This document shows, piece after piece, positions 34,165-43,372 of a stretch of 50,846 nucleotides of DNA. This stretch comes from Nitrospirota bacterium (GTDB lineage Bacteria; Nitrospirota; 9FT-COMBO-42-15; HDB-SIOI813). The notes under the pieces are model-generated. The model had not been told where the DNA came from. It worked only from the letters and a program-made list of their open reading frames with translations, and searched no databases. Where the stretch lies: positions 1-50,846 of the forward strand of contig JADLDG010000001.1 of NCBI GenBank assembly GCA_020846775.1, in the 5' to 3' direction. The position numbers were made by a program, and so were the translations under genes. How positions within the stretch are numbered: the stretch's first letter is position 1; each line of letters starts with the position of its first letter.

Positions 34165-36012
34165 TTATGGCAGTACCTCAAACACCTCCACAAGACCCAC
34201 ACCGGTACCCCCACTCACTCCGCTCATGACAGCGGTATATGCCCCAGGAGGCAGAGTGATGAGAAGCGCTGATTCATTACTGCATCCCGGAGGCGCTGAC
34301 GCCTGGCCGGGATTCGGGATGCACGGGTCAATACCGGTTGCTGTAATCTCTGCCGGACTGCCGCAGACAAACCCTTTTGACTCACAGAGGGTGTCGCTCT
34401 GATCACCCCAGTTGTCATTCTGCGCTATATATGCTCCGGCAGTTGAAGAGTACAGCCGTAAATAGGGATTCGACAATGTACCCGCTATATTAAACGGTGC
34501 CCCGCCCATTGACGGCCCCCGTGCACGGAGAAGAACGGTCTTTGGCACTGTCCCGTCAATGATAAAGCCTCCTATCATCCTGTTGTCTCCGGTCTCTACC
34601 CTGGCTCGGTATTGCGGAGATAAATGTCACACCGGACGGGAGGGTATCCGTCACTGTAACTCCTGTCGCAATGTCAGGCCCGTGGTTGGTCGCGGTCAAC
34701 GTATATGTCAGGTTCTGGCCTACTAAGGCCGAGCCGGGAGCACCCACCTTGGTGAGCGCTAAATCCGCAACCCTGCAGCATCTGATCCGGAGCAGTCCTG
34801 ATCTATCCCATCACCCGATATATCCACTGCACCGGGATGAATCTCCGGTTTACTGTCATCGCAGTCCACATTGTTCGGCGCATATCCATCGGAAACGAAA
34901 CATGCAAGAATCGGCACAGATGCAACATCCCCATACCCATCATCGTCCCCGTCTGGCCAAAAGGGGTTTGTGCCCCCTTCATCCACCTGGCCGTTACAGT
35001 TGTCATCCACCAGATTGCAGATCTCAACTGCTCCGGGATTGATGTCGGGTTCGCCGTCGTTGCAATCATCACCATTCGTTACATACCCGGCAGGCTGCAC
35101 GCAGGATTGGATAACGCTCGACGCGTCACCATAGGTGTCAAAGTCGAAGTCCTCATAATAGGTGTTCAGCACACAAGTAGCTGAAAAATCCTGAGCTGTC
35201 ACATCCGCCCCGGCAACGGTCACCGAACGGTATTCAGGGGTAAAGGTATAGCCGCCCATGCCCGGTGTTATCGTATAGCTCCCATCGGCAAGGCCGGGGA
35301 AGCTGTATGTCCCGTCGGCCGCAGTGGTGGTGCTTGAAGATGCATCTCCGCTCTCAGTGTCATGGTTACCCCGCTCAGACCCGCACTGTTTTCCGTGACG
35401 GTTCCAATGATCGAATGAACCGAAGGGCCAACCTGTCCGGAACGTACTGGCTACACAGGGGCGACGTTGGACTTAGGGAAGGTGTACACGAAGCCAACCC
35501 ACATATGGACGATCCACGCGAGATCCGTATAGTCCGTGCTAGTAGTAGACGACCAGTAGTAACTAGACTGCACATTAATAAAGGGATGACCTGACGGCAG
35601 GGCAGGGCCATACTTTGAGCGGTCAATAAGGCTCATCAGCTCTTTTCTGTCTGGAAGCCTCCAGTCATGTAACTGCAGAGGGTGAGATTGATGGCATAAT
35701 CCAATGCCTGCTGCCAGGTCTTATATGTCCCCGCTAAGTTTGCATCCTTTGCCACATCAGGCCGGTAAGATTGTCTGTAACACAATCAGCCCCTGTCCCA
35801 GTGCCTGCTGTAAACCTCGGACTAGGCCAGGGGACACCGGCCTGGATATCCCCATCCTGTCCTGTCCCGGGGCAGGCGATCACACTTCCCGAGCTGTTAT
35901 AGCAGGTGGTCTGCCCTGTCTCCGGAAGCTCAACCGTCCCTGCCAGGACAAAAACAGGGAGAAACAAAATCAATACCACCGTCATTAAGACAACCAGTCT
36001 GTTTTTAACCAT
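34165..36012 (-). pseudogene. Broken secreted DUF1566/MopE/DUF11 multidomain protein
   Basis: The pieces read in order on the minus strand: signal peptide (MVKNRLVVLMTVVLILFLPV, from 36012), DUF1566 (CVTDNLTGLMW; DWRLPDRKELMSLIDR; YYWSSTTSTD), a SdrD/CarboxypepD-like domain (GTVTENSAGLSGVTMTL), two MopE-type metal-binding repeats (DCDDSKPEIHPGAVDI), DUF11 (LVGQNLTYTLTATNHGPD) and a C-terminal RMIGGFIIDGTVPKTV domain ending at 34165. They lie in three frames: one-base losses near 35750 and 35660, TGG-to-TAG near 35449, a two-base gain near 35340, a shift near 34760, and an apparent deletion near 34600. Preceded by a functional-looking riboswitch. Confidence 0.85.
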
Positions 36013-36100
36013 ATGGGGGGATTTATGTAGAACGACTTGAGTCGCTGCACTCCGGAGATCACGATAAATAGAATTAGTGCTGGTCATGATAAACCCCCAT

Positions 36101-36169
36101 AAACAAAAAAGCCGGACTGCCAAACGGACAACAATTAAAAAAATCATTGTCACCTCGGCAGCCCGGCTT
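36101..36169 (-). terminator. Rho-independent terminator of the c-di-GMP riboswitch
   Basis: Minus strand: AAGCCGGGCTGCCG pairs with GGCAGTCCGGCTT across a stem that also includes TGACAAT/ATTGTTGTC, followed by TTTTTTGTTT. The 5' arm is the 3' strand of the aptamer, so aptamer folding and terminator are mutually exclusive. Confidence 0.8.
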
Positions 36170-36238
36170 GCTTAAATTCCTGATATAAGCCCCGTTGGCT
36201 TTGCGCCCTGCCCTCTCAGACAGTTTGCCATGATAGAA
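36150..36238 (-). ncRNA. Cyclic di-GMP-I riboswitch (GEMM-I aptamer)
   Basis: Minus strand contains, in order, the GEMM-I landmarks: GGCAAAC, stem CTGTC-TGAGAG-GGCAG (GNRA-like loop), GGGCGCAAAGCC, stem GCTTA/TAAGC, and AAGCCGGGCTGCCG. These are the conserved nucleotides of the class I c-di-GMP aptamer. Because the terminator uses the last segment, ligand binding is predicted to turn transcription on. It leads into the decayed DUF1566 gene. Confidence 0.88.
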
Positions 36239-36246
36239 GGTATTTA

Positions 36247-36275
36247 TATATAGCTAAATAATAATCGCTTGTCAA
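36247..36275 (-). promoter_or_regulatory. Promoter of the riboswitch transcript
   Basis: TTGACA (36270-36275), exactly 17 nt, TATATA (36247-36252) on the minus strand. Predicted +1 near 36240, just before the aptamer begins. Confidence 0.75.
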
Positions 36276-36329
36276 GAAATATTTAGCTACTTAATGTAAT
36301 GTCTCTGTGAACGGGAATATCATGTTACT

Positions 36330-36445
36330 GTCATCTTCCTGTCATCCTGAACCATGTGCTGAACTTGTTTCAGCATCGTTTCAGGATCTCATACGTGGCT
36401 ACGTGAGGAGATCCCGAAACAAGTTCGGGATGACAGGAATGATGG
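36330..36445 (+). repeat. Family-C dispersed repeat pair
   Basis: GTCATCCTGAACC, TGCTGAACTTGTTTCAGCA, TTTCAGGATCTC facing GAGATCCCGAAACAAGTTCG-GGATGACAGG: nested palindromes about 110 bp long between the riboswitch promoter and acs. Confidence 0.75.
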
Positions 36446-36502
36446 TTTGTATGACAGGATACCTCTGTTAACCGAGAGATTACGCGTGTAGTTTCATTTC
36501 AT

Positions 36503-36532
36503 TTGACACTATCAATCTATGTATACTAAAAT
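36503..36532 (+). promoter_or_regulatory. Promoter of acs
   Basis: TTGACA (36503-36508), 18-nt spacer, TAAAAT (36527-36532). The acs start follows about 30 nt later with GGAGG at a good distance. Confidence 0.65.
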
Positions 36533-36561
36533 CAGCTATCATTTCAAAATGGAGGTGCCTA

Positions 36562-38508
36562 ATGCCGGAAGCAGACATTGAGTCAATTCTAAAGGAAAAA
36601 CGCGTATTCCCGCCAGACAGGACTTTCAGTGAAAAATCGCACATCAAAAGTATGGAAGATTATGAACGCTTAAGGAAAGAGGCGGAGGACAATCCTGATG
36701 AATTCTGGGGGAGGCTTGCAGGCGAATTACACTGGTTTAAGAAATGGGATAAGGTGCTTGAGTGGAATCCGCCATTTGCAAAGTGGTTCGTTGGCGGTGA
36801 AATTAATCTCTCCTATAACTGCCTTGACAGACACCTGACTACATGGCGAAAGAATAAGGCTGCCATCATCTGGGAAGGCGAACCTGGTGACTCAAGGACC
36901 CTCACCTATCAGGACCTGCACCGTGAAGTTTCAAAATTCGCTAATGTATTAAAGTCGCTTGGAGTAACTCAAGGAGACAGGGTTGCCATATACATGCCGA
37001 TGATACCGGAGCTTCCTATTGCCATGCTCGCATGCGCAAGGATAGGGGCCATCCACAACATTGTCTTCGGCGGTTTCAGCAGCGAGGCGCTTAAAGACCG
37101 TGTAAATGACTCTCAGGCAAAACTGATTATCACTGCTGACGGCGGACACAGACGCGGTGAGATTGTAACGCTTAAAGATAAGGTAGACGAGTCTGTAAAG
37201 AATACACCTACAGTTGAAAAGGTCATTGTCTGCAGGCGGACAGGACAGGCAATGGAGATGGCTGCGGGACGTGACCTCTGGTGGCATGACCTGATGAAGG
37301 ATGCCTCCGATAAGTGCGAGGCAGTACCGTTAGACTCCGAGCATCCCCTCTTTATCCTATACACGAGCGGCACCACAGGCAAACCAAAGGGTGTAGTTCA
37401 TACAACAGGCGGCTATCTGCTCGGCGCTCATATTACGACAAAGTGGGTCTTTGACCTTAAGGACGAAGACACATACTGGTGTACGGCAGATATAGGCTGG
37501 GTAACAGGTCACAGCTATATAATCTACGGCCCCCTGTCAAACGGAGCGACAAGCCTGATGTATGAAGGTGCACCGCTGCACCCCCAGCCTGACAGGTTCT
37601 GGAAGATAGTTGACAAATACAAGGTAAACATTTTCTATACCGCCCCTACAGCTATCAGGACACTTATTAAATATGGAGATAAGTGGCCTCTGCAAAATGA
37701 CCTCGGCAGCCTGCGCCTCCTTGGCTCAGTCGGTGAACCGATCAACCCTGAGGCATGGATCTGGTACCACAAGATCATTGGTAAGGAAAAGTGTCCGATC
37801 GTTGATACGTGGTGGCAGACAGAGACAGGCTCTATACTCATATCTCCTCTTCCAGGCGCAACCCCGACCAAACCAGGCTCAGCTACAAAACCACTACCCG
37901 GTATCTCCGCTGATGTAGTCACGAAAGATGGAAAGTCAGTGCCTGCAAATCAGGGCGGGTTCCTCGTAATAAAAAGGCCATGGCCTTCAATGCTGAGGAC
38001 TGTTTATGGTGATCCCGAGAGATACAAAAAACAGTACTGGGATGAGATTAAAGACGTTTACTTTACCGGTGATGGTGCAAGGCGTGATGAGGACGGATAC
38101 TTCTGGGTCATGGGCAGGGTTGATGATGTTATTAATGTAGCAGGGCACAGACTCAGCACCATGGAGATAGAGAGCGCACTTGTCAGCCATTCAAAGGTCG
38201 CTGAGGCAGCTGTAGTTGGAAGGCCGGATGACTTGAAGGGACAGGGTATATCGGCATTTGTAACCCTTGACATCGGCTATATGCCGTCGGAGGCTCTCAA
38301 AAAGGAGTTGCGGGAGCATGTTTCAAAGGAGATCGGTCCTATCGCCAAACCTGATGAAATACGATTTGCCGATGCCCTGCCAAAGACAAGAAGCGGAAAG
38401 ATAATGAGGAGGCTTCTCAAGGATATTGCTTATGGCAAGGAAAAGGTCGGGGATACAACCACGCTTGAAGATTACTCGGTACTGGCAAGACTAATGGAAG
38501 AGGAGTAG
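36562..38508 (+). CDS. acsA: Acetyl-CoA synthetase
   Basis: AMP-forming acetate activation. 648 residues, normal length. N-terminal [11 protein letters not shown] and [18 protein letters not shown] are diagnostic of Acs. Adenylation motifs are [11 protein letters not shown] (about residue 270), [28 protein letters not shown] and the C-terminal acetylation-site Lys in [13 protein letters not shown] (about 615). AATGGAGG precedes ATG 36562. Monocistronic, ending 1 nt from the convergent mlaD-like gene with no terminator visible between them. Confidence 0.97.
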   Translation: MPEADIESILKEKRVFPPDRTFSEKSHIKSMEDYERLRKEAEDNPDEFWGRLAGELHWFKKWDKVLEWNPPFAKWFVGGEINLSYNCLDRHLTTWRKNKAAIIWEGEPGDSRTLTYQDLHREVSKFANVLKSLGVTQGDRVAIYMPMIPELPIAMLACARIGAIHNIVFGGFSSEALKDRVNDSQAKLIITADGGHRRGEIVTLKDKVDESVKNTPTVEKVIVCRRTGQAMEMAAGRDLWWHDLMKDASDKCEAVPLDSEHPLFILYTSGTTGKPKGVVHTTGGYLLGAHITTKWVFDLKDEDTYWCTADIGWVTGHSYIIYGPLSNGATSLMYEGAPLHPQPDRFWKIVDKYKVNIFYTAPTAIRTLIKYGDKWPLQNDLGSLRLLGSVGEPINPEAWIWYHKIIGKEKCPIVDTWWQTETGSILISPLPGATPTKPGSATKPLPGISADVVTKDGKSVPANQGGFLVIKRPWPSMLRTVYGDPERYKKQYWDEIKDVYFTGDGARRDEDGYFWVMGRVDDVINVAGHRLSTMEIESALVSHSKVAEAAVVGRPDDLKGQGISAFVTLDIGYMPSEALKKELREHVSKEIGPIAKPDEIRFADALPKTRSGKIMRRLLKDIAYGKEKVGDTTTLEDYSVLARLMEEE

Positions 38509-38509
38509 A

Positions 38510-39994
38510 CTACGGCAGCGAGACCGGAAGCCTCGTCATAATGTATTTAAGATCTTCATCGTCGAATGTCAGGCCAATCCCGGCAAAGGTGCTTGAGGTC
38601 TTTTCATTGGCGACATCATCAACGCCTGCATTTATAAAGAGCGTCTTGAAAACTGTATAGCTCGCCGTTAGTTTTACATGAGGATTTTCTGCATCTACCT
38701 CTCCATCAAATTTCCATGCGTCCACTGTCGCCTTTACCTTATCATTAATAACATGATAATCTGCCCCAACCCCGAAGCTCCCTTCCATCAGACCGCCGCG
38801 GAAGGTTACATCTCCAAACCGCCTGGCAAATTGAGCGCTGAATTTTAAAGCATCCTCCCTCTTGACCTCATGAGTCTTGACCAGGGTGCCGGGAGTGGTT
38901 GTAACCTCTGTGTCTGTCACCTTTACCTTACCCTTTGGGTCATCTATTATCTCAAACAAATAGAATTTATCATCCCGAGGCTGCAGCTTAAGGGAGAAAT
39001 ACCCCTTGGTATCACCCTCATCAAACATGTATTCACCCCTGAATCCCAGATTAAGCGTGAACCTGTCCATTGCAGATATATATTTATCAACACCTGCCAA
39101 CGCAGAATCAAGCTTATTATACAACCCATCCTCCTTCATCAGCTTACCGACAGTACCCTCACCCTTGTCCACCCTTTCAACAAGGTTATCAACCCTTTCC
39201 AGTATCCTGGGTGTACGTTCCCTTATGTCTGCCGAGACCTGATTCAGATTGGCAATGGTTGACTTCAACGGCTCCCTGTTGTCCCTGGCCATGTCACTTA
39301 TATCCTTCGTTATGCCTTCAAGATTGGCTATGGCCCCTTTAAGCGGTTCCCTGTTTTCTACAGTCATCTCCTTAACACCTGCAATGAGGTCGCTCAGGTC
39401 CTGGATAACTTTTTCAATGGCGTCGCTGTCGCGCTCTGCAATGTTGGCAAGATTTGCAGTAAGATTTCTCATATTCACTATTATTTCATTAATGGATTTC
39501 TTGGTTTCCGGAGCCCCCAGTGTCTCACTGAAGAAACTGCTTATTGTCTTAAGGTCCACTGCAACACTGTCAATCCTTGTTATCAGGCTGTCAATGTCTG
39601 CCACACTTATAGATTTCGCTATAACATCACCATCCTTCAGATAGACCTCCCTGTCACCCTGGATCAATTCAACATATCTCTCTCCAAGAAGACTCTCGGT
39701 CTTCATCGCAGCGATAACCCCCCTTTTTATCTTAACGTCAGGCTTGATCCTCATTCCAACTTTGGCCCTGCTGTCGTCAAGCGTTATCGTCTCTACAATT
39801 CCAATCGCAACACCCGCCATTTTTACAGGGGCCTTGACATCAAGGCCCGCGACAGAATCAAACACACCATAGACAATATATCCTGTATCACGACCGAAAG
39901 TCAGATCCCCTATCCTGACTGTCATGTATCCAAGAAATACAAGCGCTACTGCAACAAATATCCCAACTTTTACTTCAGTTGTAAAAGACTGCAC
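38510..39994 (-). CDS. MCE/MlaD lipid-transport protein with barrel-like C-terminal extension
   Basis: Substrate-binding component of an Mla-type lipid transporter. 494 residues. N-terminal transmembrane anchor (about 8-27), MCE domain (about 38-115: DSVAGLDVKAPVKMAGVAIG, SLLGERYVELI). A long helical stretch (150-290) contains two tandem repeats around NREPLKGAIANLEG and NREPLKSTIANLNQ. The C-terminal 180 residues are strand-like (LNLGFRGEYMFDEGDTKGYF, AQFARRFGDVTFRGGL), more like an outer-membrane barrel than the short MlaD tail. Follows the ATPase by 17 nt. Confidence 0.88.
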   Translation of the reverse strand: MQSFTTEVKVGIFVAVALVFLGYMTVRIGDLTFGRDTGYIVYGVFDSVAGLDVKAPVKMAGVAIGIVETITLDDSRAKVGMRIKPDVKIKRGVIAAMKTESLLGERYVELIQGDREVYLKDGDVIAKSISVADIDSLITRIDSVAVDLKTISSFFSETLGAPETKKSINEIIVNMRNLTANLANIAERDSDAIEKVIQDLSDLIAGVKEMTVENREPLKGAIANLEGITKDISDMARDNREPLKSTIANLNQVSADIRERTPRILERVDNLVERVDKGEGTVGKLMKEDGLYNKLDSALAGVDKYISAMDRFTLNLGFRGEYMFDEGDTKGYFSLKLQPRDDKFYLFEIIDDPKGKVKVTDTEVTTTPGTLVKTHEVKREDALKFSAQFARRFGDVTFRGGLMEGSFGVGADYHVINDKVKATVDAWKFDGEVDAENPHVKLTASYTVFKTLFINAGVDDVANEKTSSTFAGIGLTFDDEDLKYIMTRLPVSLP

Positions 39995-40011
39995 TCTTCC
40001 TCCTTTACTTC

Positions 40012-40758
40012 CTACACAGCCTTTATCGGCCCGACCGAACTTCCTGTGATAAACTGCCTGATTACAGGATCATCTGACATCCTGATCTCATCAGGAGTAC
40101 CGACACCGTGTATACGGCCTTCATACAACATCGCTATCCTGTCGCCTATCTTGTAAGCGCTGGTCATGTCATGAGTTATAGCAACCCCGGTAACATTAAT
40201 CTTGTTTTTCATATCTAAAATAAGGTCATTTATCGCGTCAGCCATTATCGGGTCAAGACCTGTCGTAGGTTCATCATATAGAAGGATCTCAGGCTCCATA
40301 GCTATTGCCCTTGCAAGTCCCACCCTCTTCCTCATCCCGCCTGACAACTCGGATGGCATGAGGTCTTCGATCCCCCTGAGACCTACCATTTCAAGTTTAC
40401 GCGATGCGATATCGCGGATCTCCTCCTTTGAAATATGGGTGTGCTGTTTGAGAGCAAATCCGACATTTTCCCAGACAGTAAGCGAATCAAAAAGCGCCGC
40501 ACCCTGAAATAACATACCGAATTTCTTTCTTATATTATTCAATTCTCCTTCAGATAAGGTGAAAATGTCAACACCATTAATCGTGACACTCCCTTCATCA
40601 GGTATCAGGAGCCCGATTATGTGTTTAATAAGTACACTCTTGCCTGAACCGCTCCCTCCGATAACAACCATAGTCTCGCCGCGCTCTATATTAAGATTAA
40701 CACCACGAAGGACCTGCTTGGTGTTGAAGGATTTATGCAGGTTGACAATTTCTATCAT
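40012..40758 (-). CDS. Mla-type ABC transporter ATPase
   Basis: 248 residues. Walker A GGSGSGKSV (about residue 34), signature LSGGMRKRVGLARA, Walker B ILLYDEPTTGLDP and VAITHDM H-loop. The R-K-R after the signature Gly-Gly-Met and D-P-I-M-A-D region are typical of MlaF/Mkl ATPases. Partner genes are the adjoining MlaE permease and MCE protein. The 78-nt spacer to mlaE carries a decayed GCAATGAG-type repeat. Confidence 0.92.
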   Translation of the reverse strand: MIEIVNLHKSFNTKQVLRGVNLNIERGETMVVIGGSGSGKSVLIKHIIGLLIPDEGSVTINGVDIFTLSEGELNNIRKKFGMLFQGAALFDSLTVWENVGFALKQHTHISKEEIRDIASRKLEMVGLRGIEDLMPSELSGGMRKRVGLARAIAMEPEILLYDEPTTGLDPIMADAINDLILDMKNKINVTGVAITHDMTSAYKIGDRIAMLYEGRIHGVGTPDEIRMSDDPVIRQFITGSSVGPIKAV

Positions 40759-40836
40759 AAAAAAATGCCCACTATTTACTACTTACTTATTATCACTTAT
40801 TGCTGATTGTTTGCTGCTCATTGCTAATTTGCCGAT

Positions 40837-41613
40837 TTACCTGAACAGCAAGGCTGCCATAAAATAGTTTGCAATCAGGACAAACATCATGGATAACACC
40901 ACGGCGCCTGTCGTTGCCCTCCCGACGCCCTCTGCACCGCCCTGCGTATAGAACCCCTTATAACAACTGACCGTAGAGATGATGACACCAAAAACGCACG
41001 CCTTAAGCAGCCCCCCGTACACATCATTTAATTCTATATACTCAGTAGTCATTCGCATATAAATAACGGAATTGGCGCCTAATACATAGACGGCTATTAA
41101 ATAACCGCCGATTACAGAAATGATGTCAGCAATTATTACAAGCAAAGGCAGCACAATAAGTCCCGCAATAAACCTCGGCACAACAAGATGTTTTACAGGA
41201 TTAGTCGCCAGGGTCACAAGTGCATCTATCTGTTCTGTAACACGCATTGTACCCAACTCAGCAGCCATGGCGGCTCCTGCCCGGCCAGATACAATAAGCC
41301 CTGTGAGTACCGGACCGAGCTCTCTTGCAACTGAAAGCGCAACGACAGTACCCACAAAATTCTCTGCGTTGAATCTCTTGAAGCCAGTGTATGTCTGAAT
41401 CGCAAGAACCATTCCTGTAAACAACGCCATGATAATGACAACCGGGAGCGAATTAAAACCTATCGCCTCCATCTGCTGAAAAATTATACGAAGATTAAAA
41501 GGACGTCTGAAACTCCATGATAGAGTCTGCCAGAACATTATAGAACCACGCCCGATCTCCTCTGTGAGCTTCAGTGTGCCCTTGCCTATGTATGCAAATG
41601 ATCTGATTATCAT
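40837..41613 (-). CDS. Mla-type ABC transporter permease MlaE family
   Basis: 258 residues, about five to six membrane segments. Conserved region SVARELGPVLTGLIVSGRAG followed by AAMAAELGTMRVTEQIDAL is the MlaE signature. Starts by ATGA overlap with the end of alr (41610-41613), so it is translationally coupled to it. Confidence 0.92.
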   Translation of the reverse strand: MIIRSFAYIGKGTLKLTEEIGRGSIMFWQTLSWSFRRPFNLRIIFQQMEAIGFNSLPVVIIMALFTGMVLAIQTYTGFKRFNAENFVGTVVALSVARELGPVLTGLIVSGRAGAAMAAELGTMRVTEQIDALVTLATNPVKHLVVPRFIAGLIVLPLLVIIADIISVIGGYLIAVYVLGANSVIYMRMTTEYIELNDVYGGLLKACVFGVIISTVSCYKGFYTQGGAEGVGRATTGAVVLSMMFVLIANYFMAALLFR

Positions 41614-42722
41614 TTTATATACACCCTGTCAACCCTCTCGCCTATCCCGCACAACACTTCATACGGTATTGTATCGGTCCAGCGTGCTATGTCATCAGCA
41701 TATATACCATTACCATCCGGGCCGCCTATAATTGCAACCTCATCACCAACTGCTGCACCCGGAATATCGGTAACATCAACCATCGTCATATCCATACAGA
41801 CCCGTCCAATTACAGGGGCACGAACTCCTCTTATAATGACCTGCCCTGTATTTGACAGACGGCGGCTGAAGCCATCAGCATATCCGACAGGCAGAGTAGC
41901 CACAATGGTTTCACGACTCGTAGTGAAAATCCTGCCATAACTTATACCTGTCTTGGGAGGGACCTTTTTCACATATATGATACTGCTCTTCAATGTCATT
42001 ACCGGTTTCAGATCAGCCTTTTCCCGAGACAGAGCAGATGGCGAATAGCCATACAGCATTATCCCGGGCCTCACCATGTCGAGATGAGTTTCCTTCATAT
42101 CAATAATCGCCGCACTATTGGCTGCATGTTTCAGAGGTATTCTGATACCAGCCTCTTCGATATTTTTGCATGCTGTTAAAAACCTGCTCAACTGCTCCTT
42201 TACAAAATCCTTATCATCAAGGTCTGACTCTGCAAAATGGGTCATCAGGCCTTGTATCGTAATCCCTTTGAAATTTGAGATACTTGAGACAAACTCTGCT
42301 GCATCGTCTGAGTCAACCCCGATCCTTCTCATACCGGTATCCACTTTTACATGAACCGGTACTTTTATGCCTGCCGAACAGGATGCCTCAGACAACGACT
42401 TTACCACAGACTGACTGTAAACAACAGGTGTTAAGCGCCACTTTATAATATCCTGTACACTGCCGGCACATATTAATCCAAGGACCAGGATGTCTTTGTT
42501 GATACCGGCCTTCCTCAGGCGAAGTCCCTCATCAACAGTAGCGACTCCAAGCATATCTACACCGGCATTTTCAAGCTCCCGCGACACCTCTATACTTCCA
42601 TGACCATAGGCGTTGGCCTTTACAACTGCAAGGACTTTACAGCCTGCAGGAATTAACATTCTCACCTGGTTAAGGTTATGGACTAAATTGGAAAGATTCA
42701 TCTCAGCGATTGTTAGATTCAC
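41610..42722 (-). CDS. alr: Alanine racemase
   Basis: PLP enzyme producing D-alanine for peptidoglycan. 370 residues. PLP Lys in VLAVVKANAYGHG (about residue 34), HVKVDTGMRRIG, the catalytic-Tyr region GISYGRIFTT, VGYADGFSRRL and the C-terminal GRVCMDMTMVDVT. The GTG start at 42722 lies inside the right end of a family-B repeat and overlaps the stop of the upstream TPR gene (GTGA). Family length is normal from this start. Confidence 0.95.
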   Translation of the reverse strand: MNLTIAEMNLSNLVHNLNQVRMLIPAGCKVLAVVKANAYGHGSIEVSRELENAGVDMLGVATVDEGLRLRKAGINKDILVLGLICAGSVQDIIKWRLTPVVYSQSVVKSLSEASCSAGIKVPVHVKVDTGMRRIGVDSDDAAEFVSSISNFKGITIQGLMTHFAESDLDDKDFVKEQLSRFLTACKNIEEAGIRIPLKHAANSAAIIDMKETHLDMVRPGIMLYGYSPSALSREKADLKPVMTLKSSIIYVKKVPPKTGISYGRIFTTSRETIVATLPVGYADGFSRRLSNTGQVIIRGVRAPVIGRVCMDMTMVDVTDIPGAAVGDEVAIIGGPDGNGIYADDIARWTDTIPYEVLCGIGERVDRVYIK

Positions 42723-42818
42723 TCGAAATAGCCTTTCAAATCCCCCCAGCCCCCCTTTTCTAAAGTGGGGTAACTAATTTCGCCCTTTGAAAAAGGGGGA
42801 TTAAGGGGGATTTTCATA
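42717..42818 (-). repeat. Family-B repeat spanning the TPR gene end and alr start, about 100 bp
   Basis: Minus strand: AATCCCCCTTAATCCCCC, TTTTTCAAAGGGCGAAATTA, TTACCCCACTTTAGAAAAGG, GGGGGGATTTGAAAGGC-TATTTCGA-GTGAA. The left module is missing. It is translated as the last 32 residues of the TPR protein and its right end gives the alr Shine-Dalgarno sequence and GTG. Confidence 0.88.
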
Positions 42819-43372
42819 TTTATCTCTTCAAGCAACTTTATCTCATCATCCCGTAATGACTTATCATCTGGCGAGGTAAGCACCATAGCCTCCTCTAATA
42901 TTTTCCTTGCATCTTCATATCTTCCCACACGATAATAAATATTAGCCAGTGTATTCAGGTAATACGGACTCCTCTCTATTCTGACCGCCTTCTCTGCCTC
43001 CCTGCCAGCATCCGCAAACCTGCCTGTATCAAGATAGACCCATGCAAGGTTATTATGCACATCTCCGTTATCCGGTGCAACCTTTAACGCTTTATTATAA
43101 TATCTTTCAGCAAGTTTATAATCTTTTTTTTTGTAGTAAACATTACCTGCATAAAGAAATGGTCTGAAGTCGTCCTTCGAAATTCTGATTGCCTTGTCAT
43201 ACTCTTTAACCGCAAGGTCATCCTCTCCTTTTTGTTCATAACTGAGGCCGAGGGTAATGTGTTCATTCATTGTCAGAGGGTCATGCATGACTATTAACCT
43301 TGGGATTGTGACACAGGAAGAGACTGAGAATATTAATATAATTGCAAGTATATCAATGTACGGTTTTTTCAT
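42719..43372 (-). CDS. TPR-repeat lipoprotein with repeat-derived C-terminus
   Basis: 217 residues from ATG 43372. The signal peptide has a lipobox around VSSCVTIP (Cys at about residue 20). At least three tetratricopeptide repeats are seen, e.g. EQKGEDDLAVKEYDKAIRIS, YYKKKDYKLAERYYNKALKV and LAWVYLDTGRFADAGREAEK. The last 32 residues (LNPPFSKGEISYPTLEKGG) are encoded by a family-B repeat, and so probably not ancestral. ATG 43372 overlaps the stop of the C39 peptidase gene by 4 nt. Such TPR proteins accompany PA2778-type peptidases; function unknown. Confidence 0.83.
   Translation of the reverse strand: MKKPYIDILAIILIFSVSSCVTIPRLIVMHDPLTMNEHITLGLSYEQKGEDDLAVKEYDKAIRISKDDFRPFLYAGNVYYKKKDYKLAERYYNKALKVAPDNGDVHNNLAWVYLDTGRFADAGREAEKAVRIERSPYYLNTLANIYYRVGRYEDARKILEEAMVLTSPDDKSLRDDEIKLLEEINMKIPLNPPFSKGEISYPTLEKGGWGDLKGYFE

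Noticed and set aside
34837-35184. Rightward open frames across the DUF1566/MopE region
   Set aside because: They are shadows of the leftward MopE-type repeats, which have recognisable D-C-D-D and D-G-I-D-Q-D motifs.
36013-36153. N-terminal extension of the DUF1566 gene to 36153
   Set aside because: This stretch is the riboswitch terminator and leader; the signal peptide starts at ATG 36012.
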